64,000 bases of DNA from Tepidiforma bonchosmolovskayae (GTDB taxonomy: Bacteria; Chloroflexota; Dehalococcoidia; Tepidiformales; Tepidiformaceae). This document shows, one piece after another, positions 31,347-40,533 of the stretch. Numbering within the stretch: position 1 is the first letter of the stretch; every line of letters starts with the position of its first letter. The notes below the pieces were generated by a model that was not told where the DNA came from, ran no database searches, and was given only the letters and a program-made list of their open reading frames with translations. Both the position numbers and the translations under genes were made by a program. The stretch lies in assembly GCF_008838325.1 (NCBI RefSeq), contig NZ_CP042829.1:1302001-1366000 (forward strand), given 5' to 3'.

Positions 31347-31841
31347 TTACAGCTGCGGCGGCGGCGCCGTTGTCGGCTGGCGCAGCTCCACCCAGAGCAG
31401 CGCCACGATGGCGGAGACGACCGTGAGGCCCAGCGAGATCCCGCCGAGCGCCGCCACAATCCGCCGCGTGTCGCGGCTGACTTCGTCGATGTCGCCGAGG
31501 AAGACCGAGACGGTGAAGATGCCCGTGAGCAGCAGGAAGCCGCCGGGCACGGCGAGCGCCTCCCACTTCCCGCGGTACATCAGGTGGCCGAAGGCGAGCC
31601 CCGCAATCGCGAAGAAGGGGATGAACGAGACGAGCCACTCGCGGTGCTTGTCCCACGAGTCGCGCAGTTCGAAGAGGGCCACGGTGAAGATGACCGAGAA
31701 GGCGACGCCCATGCCGAGCCCCCAGAAGCGGCCCGTGAGCTCGCGCCAGCCGATCGGCGGGCGCTTCGGGCGGGTCGCCCGGTCGTGGATGTACGTCGAT
31801 TTCTGCGGTTCGAACGGTGCGGGAAGCGAAAAGTCGGCCAT
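31347..31841 (-). CDS. Four-helix membrane protein of unknown function
   Basis: A 164-residue protein with a basic, Pro-rich N-terminus (PKRPPIGWRELTGRFWG). Four hydrophobic helices follow: GMGVAFSVIFTVALFEL, WLVSFIPFFAIAGLAFGHLMY, ALAVPGGFLLLTGIFTVSVFLG and GLTVVSAIVALLWVEL. It ends in a short Pro-rich tail. The start ATG 31841 gives MADFSLPAPFEPQK. Longer reading to 31880 lacks support. I do not recognise a family. It is isolated between the kinase and TPR genes. Confidence 0.6.
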   Translation of the reverse strand: MADFSLPAPFEPQKSTYIHDRATRPKRPPIGWRELTGRFWGLGMGVAFSVIFTVALFELRDSWDKHREWLVSFIPFFAIAGLAFGHLMYRGKWEALAVPGGFLLLTGIFTVSVFLGDIDEVSRDTRRIVAALGGISLGLTVVSAIVALLWVELRQPTTAPPPQL

Positions 31842-31898
31842 CGTGGGGCGATTGTGGCCGGATTCCGGGGGTAGAGGCAACCGCCGGGGCCGGCCGGC

Positions 31899-33230
31899 TC
31901 AGGCGGTCGCTGCCTCCCGCGCGGTGATGTGCTCCAGCCAGCGGCGGTCGCGGCCGTTCGGGCGCCGGTCGAGCCGCTCCTCGAGAATGGCGCGTGCCTG
32001 TTCGAGCCGCCCGGCCCGCGCGCACGCCTCGATCAGGGTCTCCTCGAAGACGTCGCGCTGGGCATGGCTCCCGCCGAGGCGGACCACCTCCGGCCGGGCG
32101 AGCTGGAAGAGGTTCGCCGCCCGGTCCCAGTCGCCGTGGGCGAAGGCGAGGTACCCCTCGGCCAGCGTCACGAGGACCGGCCCCGCGTACACCTTTCCGC
32201 CGGCCACCCGGTCGCGCAGCTGGCCGACGAGCGCCGTCAGCCGGGCGGTGTCGTTCACCGCGCACCAGGCGATGAGGCAGTGGGCGTCGGCCCAGGTCGT
32301 CCCCGGCCGCGGGAACCAGGCGGCGGCGTACTCCGCGACCTCGGCCCACGGGAGGTCGGCCGCCGGCCGCTCGGTGAGCGTGCACCGCCAGAGGAGCGAG
32401 GCCGCATCGGCGATGGTGCCCAGCGGCGGCGAGGTGGCCACCGACGGCCGGATCACCCGGTCGTACAGGTCGAGGACGCGCGCGAAGTTCCCGGCCGCCA
32501 GCTCGAAGAGGGCGAGGTGCCAGTGATTGTGGACGTAGAGCTGGTGGGCAGGGTCGTAGCCGACGAGCCACTCCCGGAGGAAGGCCGCGCCGCCCTCGGC
32601 GTCGCCGGTTTCGTAGGCGATATGGGCGACGGTGTGCGATGCGTGGCCGTTGCGCGGGTTCCCGGCCAGCGAGCGCTCCACCGCCTGCTGCGCTTCGCGG
32701 TGGCGGAACAGCTCGTTGTAGGCGAAGGCGATCTGCGAGAGGAACCACCAGTCGTCGCCGTAGGCCCCGGCGAGCGGTTCGAGCAGGGCGAGCTGCTCCT
32801 CGTTCCGCTCCAGCCGCCCGCTGAAGCCGATGAGCCCGTACACGCCCGTGGCCTGCGAGAGCACGAAGGCGTCGCGCGGGAACTCCGCCACGTGGGCGCG
32901 GACCTTCTCGAGCGCGCCGCGGGGGTCGCCTGCGACGGCCGTGGCGATCGCCTCGACGTGCTGGCGTTCGCGCCGCGTCGCCCCGCCGACCACCTGCAGG
33001 GCGCGGTCGGCGGCCTCGCGGGCTTCGGCCGGCCGTGCCCGGAACTGGAGCATCCGCGCCTCAGCGATGTGGGCGAGCGCGAAGCCCGGGTCTTCGAGCC
33101 GCGCTTCGCGGAAGCAGGCCTCGGCCTCCGCCTCGGCGGCGAGCGCGTGGTCCAGCCCGCGGCAGTAGGCCTCGGCGGCCCGCGGCGAGCCGGTCGAAAG
33201 TTCGAGCCCGTAGCGGTCGGTCAAGGGCAT
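31899..33230 (-). CDS. TPR-repeat protein resembling the TTC38 family
   Basis: A 443-residue helical repeat protein without signal peptide. Pairs of helices with TPR spacing run through the length, for example DPGFALAHIAEARMLQFRARPAEAREAADRAL and NGHASHTVAHIAYETGDAEGGAAFLREWL. The segment HASHTVAHIAYETG ... LYVHNHWHLALFELAAGNF resembles TTC38-like proteins, where several His residues are conserved. Function is unestablished. A scaffold or enzyme role is possible. It is a single-gene unit between two unrelated minus-strand genes. Confidence 0.7.
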   Translation of the reverse strand: MPLTDRYGLELSTGSPRAAEAYCRGLDHALAAEAEAEACFREARLEDPGFALAHIAEARMLQFRARPAEAREAADRALQVVGGATRRERQHVEAIATAVAGDPRGALEKVRAHVAEFPRDAFVLSQATGVYGLIGFSGRLERNEEQLALLEPLAGAYGDDWWFLSQIAFAYNELFRHREAQQAVERSLAGNPRNGHASHTVAHIAYETGDAEGGAAFLREWLVGYDPAHQLYVHNHWHLALFELAAGNFARVLDLYDRVIRPSVATSPPLGTIADAASLLWRCTLTERPAADLPWAEVAEYAAAWFPRPGTTWADAHCLIAWCAVNDTARLTALVGQLRDRVAGGKVYAGPVLVTLAEGYLAFAHGDWDRAANLFQLARPEVVRLGGSHAQRDVFEETLIEACARAGRLEQARAILEERLDRRPNGRDRRWLEHITAREAATA

Positions 33231-33288
33231 GAGCGTTCCCCCGGCAGCGTGGGGGCATTCTAGGGCAGCCGGCGCGCGCCCGCGCGGG

Positions 33289-34305
33289 CTACTGGCCGCT
33301 CCCCTTCGGCACGGGGAAGAGCGCCCAGACCCCGTTGTGGTCGCTGGCATAAAGCGGCCGTCCGTCCGGCAGCCGGCCCGGCTTCGTCGCAAAGGCGGCG
33401 GCCACCGAGGCCCGCCACCCTGCCGAGAGGATGAACGACGTCCGCACCGTCGGCTCCGGCTGGTCGCCGATGACGCCCGGGCGGCAGCAGGTCGGCGGGT
33501 CGATGCCGGCCAGCGGGTCCTCGAAGCCGAGGCCAATCAGCGCCTGGTACGCCGGCGAGCCCGGCGGGTCGGAGAGGTCGGCGAGGATGATCGCCGGCCC
33601 GCCGGTCCGCTGCTTCCGGACGAACTCGGCGAACGACTCCGCCTGCTGGCCGCGCAGCCGTTCGCCCCCGCCTGTCAGGTGGGTGATGAAGACGTCGACC
33701 GTGCCCACGGCCGACGGCCCCTTGATGCGGACGTGGAGCGCGGCCCGCCCTTCGGTCTCGCTGGTCCGCGGGTTCAGCCACGCCGGCGTCGCGCCGAGCA
33801 CCACCCACCGGTCGCTGCGGACCAGCACCAGCTCGCCTTCCTCGAAGCCGATCTGCTTCGCAAGCTCCCGGTTCTGCTGCTCGGTGCGGCCCGCAAACCA
33901 CGGGTTCGCCTGCACGAAGAGCGGCTCCATCTTCAGCTCCGCAGCGAGCTTCGCCACCGCCGAGCCGTGCTTCGCCGTCCACGTGGCCTCGCTGAAGCCG
34001 ACGAGGTCGGGCCGGTAGCTCCGCAGCTCATCGATGACGAGCTGGAGCCGCTGGTCGAAGGTGTCGCCGGCGCTCGTGTCGTTCGCGTCGGTCTGGACCG
34101 GGCTCATCAGGTTGATGAAGGCGACCCGGAACTCGGTCGGCTCGGGCGTCGGCTCGGGCGTGGGCACGGGCCGGGTCGGGGTGGGCTCCGGCGTCTCGAC
34201 CGGCCGGGCGTAGCTGTCCGAGGGCGTGCTGCTCGAGCAGGCGGCGAGCCCGGCCCAGGCCACGGCCGCGAGCAGGCCGACAAGGGCCGCGCGCCGGGTC
34301 AGCAT
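33289..34305 (-). CDS. Exported lipoprotein of the endonuclease/exonuclease/phosphatase family
   Basis: A 338-residue protein. It has a basic start MLTRRAALVGLLAAVAWAG, lipobox LAACSSS (Cys near 23) and a Pro/Thr linker to about 58. The EEP fold begins with FRVAFINLMS; the metal ligand is in VGFSEATWT, and THLTGGGERLRGQQ, AIILADLSDPPGSPAY and YASDHNGVWALFP with the final Asp-His pair follow. The family includes DNases, phosphodiesterases and sphingomyelinases. The substrate is unknown. ATG 34305 was preferred to ATG 34311 for better spacing from a GGGGGA purine run. It is divergent from ileS. Confidence 0.75.
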   Translation of the reverse strand: MLTRRAALVGLLAAVAWAGLAACSSSTPSDSYARPVETPEPTPTRPVPTPEPTPEPTEFRVAFINLMSPVQTDANDTSAGDTFDQRLQLVIDELRSYRPDLVGFSEATWTAKHGSAVAKLAAELKMEPLFVQANPWFAGRTEQQNRELAKQIGFEEGELVLVRSDRWVVLGATPAWLNPRTSETEGRAALHVRIKGPSAVGTVDVFITHLTGGGERLRGQQAESFAEFVRKQRTGGPAIILADLSDPPGSPAYQALIGLGFEDPLAGIDPPTCCRPGVIGDQPEPTVRTSFILSAGWRASVAAAFATKPGRLPDGRPLYASDHNGVWALFPVPKGSGQ

Positions 34306-34339
34306 TGACATTCCCCCGCGGGCGCTGCTGTAGTGGAAG

Positions 34340-34590
34340 CCATCGGCGATGACGGAGACGAGTAGCGCCGCATCGGCCGTCCAGCGAGCCCCGGCAGGTG
34401 GAAGGGGGCACGGCACGGCAGCGCGAATATCCCTCCCGAGCCCCCGGCCGAACGGCGCCCCGCGCGCCCAGTAGACCCGGGCGGAGGCCCACCGTTACCA
34501 GGGGCTGGGGCGTGCCGGCGCCCCACGAGTGCCCGCCGCAGGGCGGGAACCAGGGTGGTACCGCGGGCGCGCGCGCTCGTCCCTGGAGCG
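34340..34590 (+). ncRNA. T-box leader of ileS (isoleucine specifier)
   Basis: The invariant T-box sequence AGGGTGGTACCGCGG is at 34552-34566 and is followed by CTCGTCCCTGG (from 34576), which completes the antiterminator/antisequestrator helix. Stem I begins at GATGACGGAGACGAGTAGCGC (from 34348), and an ATC isoleucine codon in GCGAATATCCCTC (34429-34431) fits the specifier position. Uncharged tRNA-Ile binding would turn on ileS. No clear intrinsic terminator with a T-run follows, so translational control of the GGAGG site at 34718-34722 is more likely, as in actinobacterial T-boxes. It fills most of the 422-nt gap 34306-34727. Confidence 0.9.
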
Positions 34591-34727
34591 GGGGCAGGCG
34601 CGCGTTGTCGTGTCCGGGCCTCCATGCGCGCATCCATCTCGCCGAAGGGTACGATACCGCCGCCCGCCGCGGCCTTCTCCCTCGCACCCCGGGGCGTCAA
34701 CTCCTGCGTTCTGCATCGGAGGCCACC

Positions 34728-37700
34728 GTGTTCCGTTCTGTCGACCCGAAGGTCAGCTTCCCCGAGCTCGAAGCGCGCATCCTCCAGTTCTGGAAGGAGC
34801 ACCGCATCTTCGAAAAGAGCATCGAGCAGCGCCCGGAAGACCGCCTCTTCGTCTTTTACGAAGGCCCGCCCACGGCCAACGCCCGCCCGGGCATCCACCA
34901 CGTCCTCTCTCGCGTCTTCAAGGACCTCATCCCGCGCTATAAGACGATGCGCGGCTACCGCGTCCCACGGAAAGGCGGCTGGGATACCCACGGCCTGCCC
35001 GTAGAACTCGAAATCGAAAAGGAGCTCGGACTCAAATCCAAGCCCGAGATCGAGGAGTACGGCATCGCCGCCTTCAATGAGAAGTGCAAGGAGTCCGTCT
35101 CCCGCTACGTGGAGGAGTGGACCCGCCTAAGCGAGCGGATCGCCTTCTGGGCCGACTACGACAACCCCTACGTCACCTACGACAACGGCTACATCGAAAC
35201 CTGCTGGTGGATCTTCAAGCAGCTCTGGGAGGCCGGCTTCGTCTACCAGGACTACCGCTCGACGCCCCACTGCCCCCGCTGCGGCACCAGCCTGAGCGAC
35301 CACGAAGTCGCCCTCGGCTACCAGGACGACGTGCCCGACCCCTCCGTCTTCGTGAAGTTCCGCATCCCCGGCGATGCCCTCGCCGCCGCAGGCTTCCGCA
35401 CCGAAAAGCCGCTCGCCCTCGTGGCGTGGACCACCACCCCGTGGACGCTCCCCGGCAACGTCGCCCTCGCCGTCAAGAGCGATGCCTCCTACGGCGTCTA
35501 CGACCTCGGCGAGGAGGCCGTGGTGCTCGCCGAGGCGCTCGCCCCGCGGGTGCTCGGCGAGGGCGCGCAGCCGGCCGCTTCGCTCCGCGGCGAGCAGCTC
35601 GTCGGCATCGCCTACGAGCCGCTCTACCGGCCCGAGCTGCTCGGCCACCCGGTCCGCCGGTTCGACGACGACGGCCGCCTCCGCCCGCTCGCACCCGGCG
35701 AAGCGACCGACGGCCTCCGCCGGGTCATCGCCGCCGACTACGTCTCCCTCGAGGACGGGTCGGGCATCGTCCACATCGCCCCGGCCTTCGGCGGCGAGGA
35801 CTTCGAAGAGGGCAAGCACTACCGCCTCCTCTTCGCCCAGCCGATCGACCTCCGCGGCATCATGGCCGAGGGGCTGCCCGGCGCCGGCAAATTCGCCAAG
35901 CAGGCCGACCGCGACATCGAGCGCGACCTCGAAGAGCGCGGCCTGCTGCTCAAGAAGGGCACCATCCGCCACACCTACCCCTTCTGCTGGCGCTGCGGCA
36001 CCCCGCTCCTCTACTACGCGAAGCCGAGCTGGTACCTCCGCACCACGGCCCTCCGCGAGCAGCTCCTGGCCGGAAACGAACGGATCAACTGGTACCCCGA
36101 GCACATCAAGCACGGCCGCTTCGGCAACTGGCTCGCGAACAACATCGACTGGGCCGTCAGCCGCGAGCGGTACTGGGGCACGCCCCTCCCCTTCTGGCGG
36201 TGCGACGCCTGCGGCGAGGCGGCCTGCATCGGCTCCCGCGCCGAGCTCATCGAGCGGGCCGAAGACCCGGAGGCCGCCCGCGCCCTCGACGACCTCCACC
36301 GCCCCTTCGTCGACGCCGTCACCATCCGCTGCCCGGCCTGCGGCGGCACCGCACGGCGCGTCCCCGAGGTGGCCGACGCGTGGTTCGACAGCGGCGCGAT
36401 GCCCTACGCCCAGTGGCACTTCCCCTTCGTGCACGAGGCGGAGTTCCAGCGCCACTTCCCGGCCGACTTCATCTGCGAGGCGATCGACCAGACCCGCGGC
36501 TGGTTCTATACCCTCCACGCCGAGGCCACGCTCCTCCACGCCGCCGGCGCCATCCCCGACGGCATCGCCTACCGCAACGTCATCTGCCTCGGCCACATCA
36601 ACGACGAAAAAGGCAACAAGATGTCGAAGAGCCGGGGCAACACGGTCGACCCGTGGACTGTCATCGACCGCCACGGCGCCGATGCAACCCGCTGGTACAT
36701 GTACGCCGCCAGCCCCGCCGGCTCACCCCGCCGCTTCAGCGCCGGCCTCGTCGAAGAGGGCCTCCGCCGCTTCCTCCTCACCCTCTGGAACACCTATAGC
36801 TTCTTCGTCAGCTACGCCAGCATCGACGGCTTCCGCCCCTCCGGCCGCTGGGAGCCGGCCGCCGAGATCGACCGCTGGCTTCTGAGCGAACTGAACGCCC
36901 TCGTCGCCAAAGTCACCGACGAGCTCGAACAGTACGACCCGACCGACGCCGCCCGCGCCATCGAGGCGTTCGTCGACGACCTTTCGAACTGGTACGTCCG
37001 CCGCTCCCGCCGCCGCTTCTGGCGCGGCGCCACCGAGGGCGACGCAGACAAGCAGAGCGCCTACGAAACGCTCTACGCAGCCCTCACCACCCTCGCGAAG
37101 CTGCTCGCGCCGTTTACCCCGTTCGTCGCCGAGGAGCTCTGGCAGAACCTCGTCCGCACGGTCGACCCCGCCGCTCCCGAGAGCGTCCACCTCGCGGCGT
37201 GGCCCGAGCCACACCCGGCGCGCATCGATGACCGCCTGAACGCCGAGACGCAGCTCGTCAAGCGGCTCTGCTCCCTGGGCCGCGCGGCCCGCGCGAAGGC
37301 CCAGATCAAGGTCCGCCAGCCGGTCGCCGAGGTCGTCGTGAAGCTCCGCGACGCCGCCGAGGCCGCGGTCGTCGAACGGAACCGGCACCTCGTCCTCGAA
37401 GAGCTGAACGCGAAGGCGCTCCGCATCGTCGAGGACGAAACGGCCGTGGTGGCCTACGACGTGAAGCCGAACCTCCCCGTCCTCGGGCCGAAGCACGGGC
37501 AGGCGCTGGGCGCCATCCGGCAGGGGCTCGCCGCCATGGACCCGGCCGAGGTCGCCGCCGCCGTCCGCCGCGGCCGGGCCATCACAATCGCCGGCATCGA
37601 ACTGGAGCCCGGCGACATCCTCCTGCAGGCGCAGGACCGTGAGGGGTACGCCGCCGCACAGGAGGCCGGCTACACCGTGGCCGTGGCGACCGCCATCACG

Positions 37701-37973
37701 CCCGAGCTCGCCGACGAGGGGCTCGCCCGCGAAATCGTCCGCCGGCTGCAGGACCTCCGCCGCGAGGCCGGCTTCGAACTTGCCGACCGGATCATCGCGT
37801 GGGTCGCCGGCGACGCCGATGTGGCCCGCGTGCTGGAGCGCCACGGCGCCTACATCCGCGGCGAGACGCTCGCCCTCGAGCTCCGCAGCGAGGAGCCGCC
37901 CGCCGACGCGACCCGTTCCGAGGACGACCTCGAAGGCACCCGGGTGGTCTTCGGCGTCCGCCGGGCCGGCTGA
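34728..37973 (+). CDS. ileS: Isoleucyl-tRNA synthetase
   Basis: A 1081-residue class I synthetase from GTG 34728, set by GGAGG 5 nt upstream. HIGH-type motif PGIHHVLSR is at residues 54-62 and KMSKS at 631-635. The CP1 editing domain includes TTPWTLPGN. Zinc ligands occur in CPRCGTSLSDHE and CWRCGTPLL. The C-terminal anticodon-binding region begins around 760. Length and motifs fit the type-2 (eukaryote-like, IleS2) group, often less sensitive to mupirocin. That reading is inference. Expression is under the T-box upstream. Confidence 0.95.
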   Translation: MFRSVDPKVSFPELEARILQFWKEHRIFEKSIEQRPEDRLFVFYEGPPTANARPGIHHVLSRVFKDLIPRYKTMRGYRVPRKGGWDTHGLPVELEIEKELGLKSKPEIEEYGIAAFNEKCKESVSRYVEEWTRLSERIAFWADYDNPYVTYDNGYIETCWWIFKQLWEAGFVYQDYRSTPHCPRCGTSLSDHEVALGYQDDVPDPSVFVKFRIPGDALAAAGFRTEKPLALVAWTTTPWTLPGNVALAVKSDASYGVYDLGEEAVVLAEALAPRVLGEGAQPAASLRGEQLVGIAYEPLYRPELLGHPVRRFDDDGRLRPLAPGEATDGLRRVIAADYVSLEDGSGIVHIAPAFGGEDFEEGKHYRLLFAQPIDLRGIMAEGLPGAGKFAKQADRDIERDLEERGLLLKKGTIRHTYPFCWRCGTPLLYYAKPSWYLRTTALREQLLAGNERINWYPEHIKHGRFGNWLANNIDWAVSRERYWGTPLPFWRCDACGEAACIGSRAELIERAEDPEAARALDDLHRPFVDAVTIRCPACGGTARRVPEVADAWFDSGAMPYAQWHFPFVHEAEFQRHFPADFICEAIDQTRGWFYTLHAEATLLHAAGAIPDGIAYRNVICLGHINDEKGNKMSKSRGNTVDPWTVIDRHGADATRWYMYAASPAGSPRRFSAGLVEEGLRRFLLTLWNTYSFFVSYASIDGFRPSGRWEPAAEIDRWLLSELNALVAKVTDELEQYDPTDAARAIEAFVDDLSNWYVRRSRRRFWRGATEGDADKQSAYETLYAALTTLAKLLAPFTPFVAEELWQNLVRTVDPAAPESVHLAAWPEPHPARIDDRLNAETQLVKRLCSLGRAARAKAQIKVRQPVAEVVVKLRDAAEAAVVERNRHLVLEELNAKALRIVEDETAVVAYDVKPNLPVLGPKHGQALGAIRQGLAAMDPAEVAAAVRRGRAITIAGIELEPGDILLQAQDREGYAAAQEAGYTVAVATAITPELADEGLAREIVRRLQDLRREAGFELADRIIAWVAGDADVARVLERHGAYIRGETLALELRSEEPPADATRSEDDLEGTRVVFGVRRAG

Positions 37974-38053
37974 GCGGCGGCATGGCCGCCCCGGCGACGG
38001 CCGTTCGTTTGTCATCCGTGAACGAGACGCATACGGGCCGTTCATGTGGCGCG

Positions 38054-38059
38054 TATACT
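38054..38059 (+). promoter_or_regulatory. -10 element before the second c-di-AMP riboswitch
   Basis: TATACT (38054-38059) is a near-perfect -10 box eight bases upstream of the aptamer, in a region otherwise poor in A and T. No convincing -35 box is seen at 16-18 nt. TACAAC occupies the same place before the first riboswitch (3036-3041). Confidence 0.6.
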
Positions 38060-38066
38060 GTGCGAA

Positions 38067-38212
38067 GCCGAATCTCCGCCCACGCGGAGAGCGGGGGACC
38101 CAACGCACGGGGTGAATCGCGCGCGAGCGCGTAGGCAACTCCCAATGCCGAACCCGTCAGCTAACCTCGCAGGCTCTTGGGAGAGACGCGGAAGCTGCAC
38201 GTCCCGTCTCTC
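38067..38212 (+). ncRNA. Cyclic di-AMP riboswitch (second copy)
   Basis: Motifs GAGCGGGGGACCC, ACGGGGTGAATCGCG, ATGCCGAACCCGTCAGCTA and ACCTCGCAGGC, then TTGGGAGAGACG, match the ydaO/yuaA class. GAGAGACG (38181-38188) pairs with CGTCTCTC (38205-38212), as in the first copy. It lies between ileS and an MFS transporter gene at 38270. The likely effect is c-di-AMP control of transporter expression. The remaining bases of the 296-nt gap hold the -10 box and a short leader. Confidence 0.92.
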
Positions 38213-38269
38213 GAGGCCACCGGCCGCACCGCACCCGGCGCGGCCACCGGACCGTTACGGGGGAACGGG

Positions 38270-39598
38270 ATGGATGCCCGCGAGCCGTCATCGCTTCGCT
38301 TCGAACGCGCCCTGAGCTACGCCGCGCGGTTCACCGCGCAGACCTCCCAGAACATCTGGCTGGCCGCGCTCTTCCTCGTCGCCGGCACAGGGGCGAAGCC
38401 CGCGCTCGACCTCTCGAGCCTCTTCATCGCCATGCTCCTGCCGTCGATCCTGCTCGGCCTGCCGGGCGGGTCCGTCGCAGACCGGCTCGGGCCGGGCAGG
38501 GGGTACGCCCTCGGCGCGCTCCTGCGCTTCCTGCCGGTGGCCGCCGGCATCTGGCTGCTCGATGGCGGCACCAGCGCGTGGGTGCTCGCCTTCCTCTACT
38601 CCACCGGCTCGCAGGTGTTCACCCCGGCCGAGCTCGCCCTCGTCCGCCCGCTCCAGGCGAGCCGTGTCGGCCGGGTCCACTCCTGGCTGGCGGCGCTCCA
38701 GTACGCGGGCCAGGGCGCCGGGATGCTGGTCCTCGCCCCGGCGCTCTACTTCCTCGGCGGTCCCACGGCCATGGTTATCGGCGCTGCGGTCGGCATGTCC
38801 CTCCTCTTCGCGCTGACCGTGGTGCTGGCCGTCCGTGTCGCACCGCTGGCCCGGGCGTTCGCTGCCGGGAGCGCCCGGGCCGCCCTCAGCTTCCGCGAAA
38901 CGGTGGCGTTCTTCGGCCGCGAATCGCTCGCCCGCTACGCCCTCGTCGCCCTTGGGCTGAAGATGGTCGTCTCGAAGGGCATCGTTGTGGCGCTCCCGTT
39001 CTACCTCGAGCGCGACCTCGGCCTCGGCTGGCAGGCGATGGCGTACCTCTTCGCGCCGGGCATCCTCGGCGTGCTGGCCGGGCTCTGGTGGTGCAGCCGC
39101 GAGCTGACGCTCGCCCGCGCCCACGAGGTGCTGCGGCTCGGGATGCTCGGGCTGCTCGCCGCGCTGGCGGCGCTCTCCGCACTCGATTACGGCATCACCG
39201 CGGTCGCCCAGTACAGCCACATCCCGCCGGTGGCCCGCCTCGAAGCCTCGATGAACACTACCTTCGCGGTCGCGATCCCCGTCGCCTTCCTGCTCGGCGT
39301 CTCCCTCTCCGGGCTCCTCATCGCCGGGCGCGTCGCCCTCACCGAGACGGCGCCTCCGGGCCAGCATGGCCGCGTCTTCGCCGTCCAGCTCACCCTCACG
39401 GAGACCGCGATTTCGCTGCCGCTGCTCGCCCTCGGCGTGGGCACCACCTACGCCGGCGCCCGCGTCACGCTCGCGGCCATGGCGCTGCTCGTCGCCGGCT
39501 TCCTCCTCCTCGCCGAGCTCGACCGGGCGCGCTGCTCCCGGCGGGCATCGAGCCCCGCCGGGGTGCTGCAGGGCGCCGCACCCTCGCCCGGGGCCTGA
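38270..39598 (+). CDS. Major facilitator superfamily transporter under c-di-AMP riboswitch
   Basis: A 442-residue membrane protein with about 12 helices. It starts MDAREPSSLRFERALSYAARFTAQTSQNIWLAAL, with the motif A loop GGSVADRLGPGRGYALG, TPAELALVRPLQASRVGRVHSWL and GQHGRVFAVQLTLTETAISLPLLALG. It is a paralogue of 8943-10262. ATG 38270 follows a GGGGGAACGGG purine stretch. The ORF is open upstream to 38177 inside the riboswitch, but that is leader sequence. The substrate is unknown. c-di-AMP control suggests a link to osmotic or envelope homeostasis. Confidence 0.85.
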   Translation: MDAREPSSLRFERALSYAARFTAQTSQNIWLAALFLVAGTGAKPALDLSSLFIAMLLPSILLGLPGGSVADRLGPGRGYALGALLRFLPVAAGIWLLDGGTSAWVLAFLYSTGSQVFTPAELALVRPLQASRVGRVHSWLAALQYAGQGAGMLVLAPALYFLGGPTAMVIGAAVGMSLLFALTVVLAVRVAPLARAFAAGSARAALSFRETVAFFGRESLARYALVALGLKMVVSKGIVVALPFYLERDLGLGWQAMAYLFAPGILGVLAGLWWCSRELTLARAHEVLRLGMLGLLAALAALSALDYGITAVAQYSHIPPVARLEASMNTTFAVAIPVAFLLGVSLSGLLIAGRVALTETAPPGQHGRVFAVQLTLTETAISLPLLALGVGTTYAGARVTLAAMALLVAGFLLLAELDRARCSRRASSPAGVLQGAAPSPGA

Positions 39599-39602
39599 CG
39601 GC

Positions 39603-40433
39603 TCAGCCCGTGAGGAACGGCCGCACGGCCTCGAGGAACTCCCGGGGCCGTTCAAGGGGGATGGAGTGCCCGGCGCCCGGGACCTCCACCAGCCGGCAGT
39701 CCGGGATCGTCGCCGCCATCCGGGCCGCAATCTCCGGCGCGAGCACGTCGCTCCGTTCGCCGCGGACGAGCAGCGTCGGCGCAGCAATCTTCGCGAGCTC
39801 CCGCCACGAGGCCTCCGGGTCCGGCCGGCTGATCGGCCGCGTCCCGTCGCGGAAGGCGCGGTCGTACCGGAACGTCCAGGTCCCGTCCTCGAGGAGGAGC
39901 AGGTTGTTCAGCGTGCGGTGGCGCGCCTCGGCAGGGTCGGCGTTCGGGTTCGCCCGGAGCGCCCGTTCGACCGCCTCATCCGGCGAGGCGAAGATGTCGG
40001 GCGCGCGAACGCCCGACTGGATGCGCGCGGCCCCTGCTGCGTGGACCTCGGGGCCGATATCGACGATGACCAGCCGCTCGACCGCCCCGGGATACCGCGC
40101 CGCGAAGAGGTACGCGTTGCGGCCGCCCATCGACAGCCCGAGCAGCGCGAACCGCTCGAGCCGGAGCGCCTGCGTGAAGGCCCGGACGTCTTCGACCATC
40201 GCGTCGGCCGAGGAGTCGTCGGCCCAGGCGCTCTCCCCGTGGCCGCGCTGGTCGAGGGCGTAGATGTGGAACTGCGGCTGCATCGCCGCCGCAAAGCTGT
40301 CCCATGAGCGGGCGTGGCTCGTGAAGCCGTGCAGCAGCACGAGCGGGGGGCGCCCGGGGTTCGGCCATTCGCGGTAGTGGAAGCGCAGGCCGCGCAGCAG
40401 GGCGTACTGGTCGAGCGGGGGCGGAAGCGTCAC
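39603..40433 (-). CDS. Alpha/beta hydrolase
   Basis: A 276-residue hydrolase from GTG 40433. Motifs are LVLLHGFTSHARSW, ALDQRGHGES, the nucleophile elbow GLSMGGRNAY, an acid in LLVRGERSDVL and the catalytic His in PGAGHSIPLERP. It resembles the esterase or 2-succinyl-6-hydroxy-cyclohexadiene/haloperoxidase-like cluster, which cannot be narrowed further. It is convergent with the MFS gene, with only 4 nt between the stops. Confidence 0.85.
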   Translation of the reverse strand: MTLPPPLDQYALLRGLRFHYREWPNPGRPPLVLLHGFTSHARSWDSFAAAMQPQFHIYALDQRGHGESAWADDSSADAMVEDVRAFTQALRLERFALLGLSMGGRNAYLFAARYPGAVERLVIVDIGPEVHAAGAARIQSGVRAPDIFASPDEAVERALRANPNADPAEARHRTLNNLLLLEDGTWTFRYDRAFRDGTRPISRPDPEASWRELAKIAAPTLLVRGERSDVLAPEIAARMAATIPDCRLVEVPGAGHSIPLERPREFLEAVRPFLTG

Positions 40434-40533
40434 AGGCGGACCTCCGTCGGGAGCAGCGTCGGTGTGGGGCGGATGCTACGCCGCCGGCCGGCTGCCGCAA
40501 CCCCGCAAGCCGCCCCTCCCGTACAATCCGGGC

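Noticed and set aside
38177-38269. Upstream start for the second MFS gene
   Set aside because: The codons from 38177 overlap the c-di-AMP riboswitch. ATG 38270 has a purine-rich RBS and begins near the conserved region.
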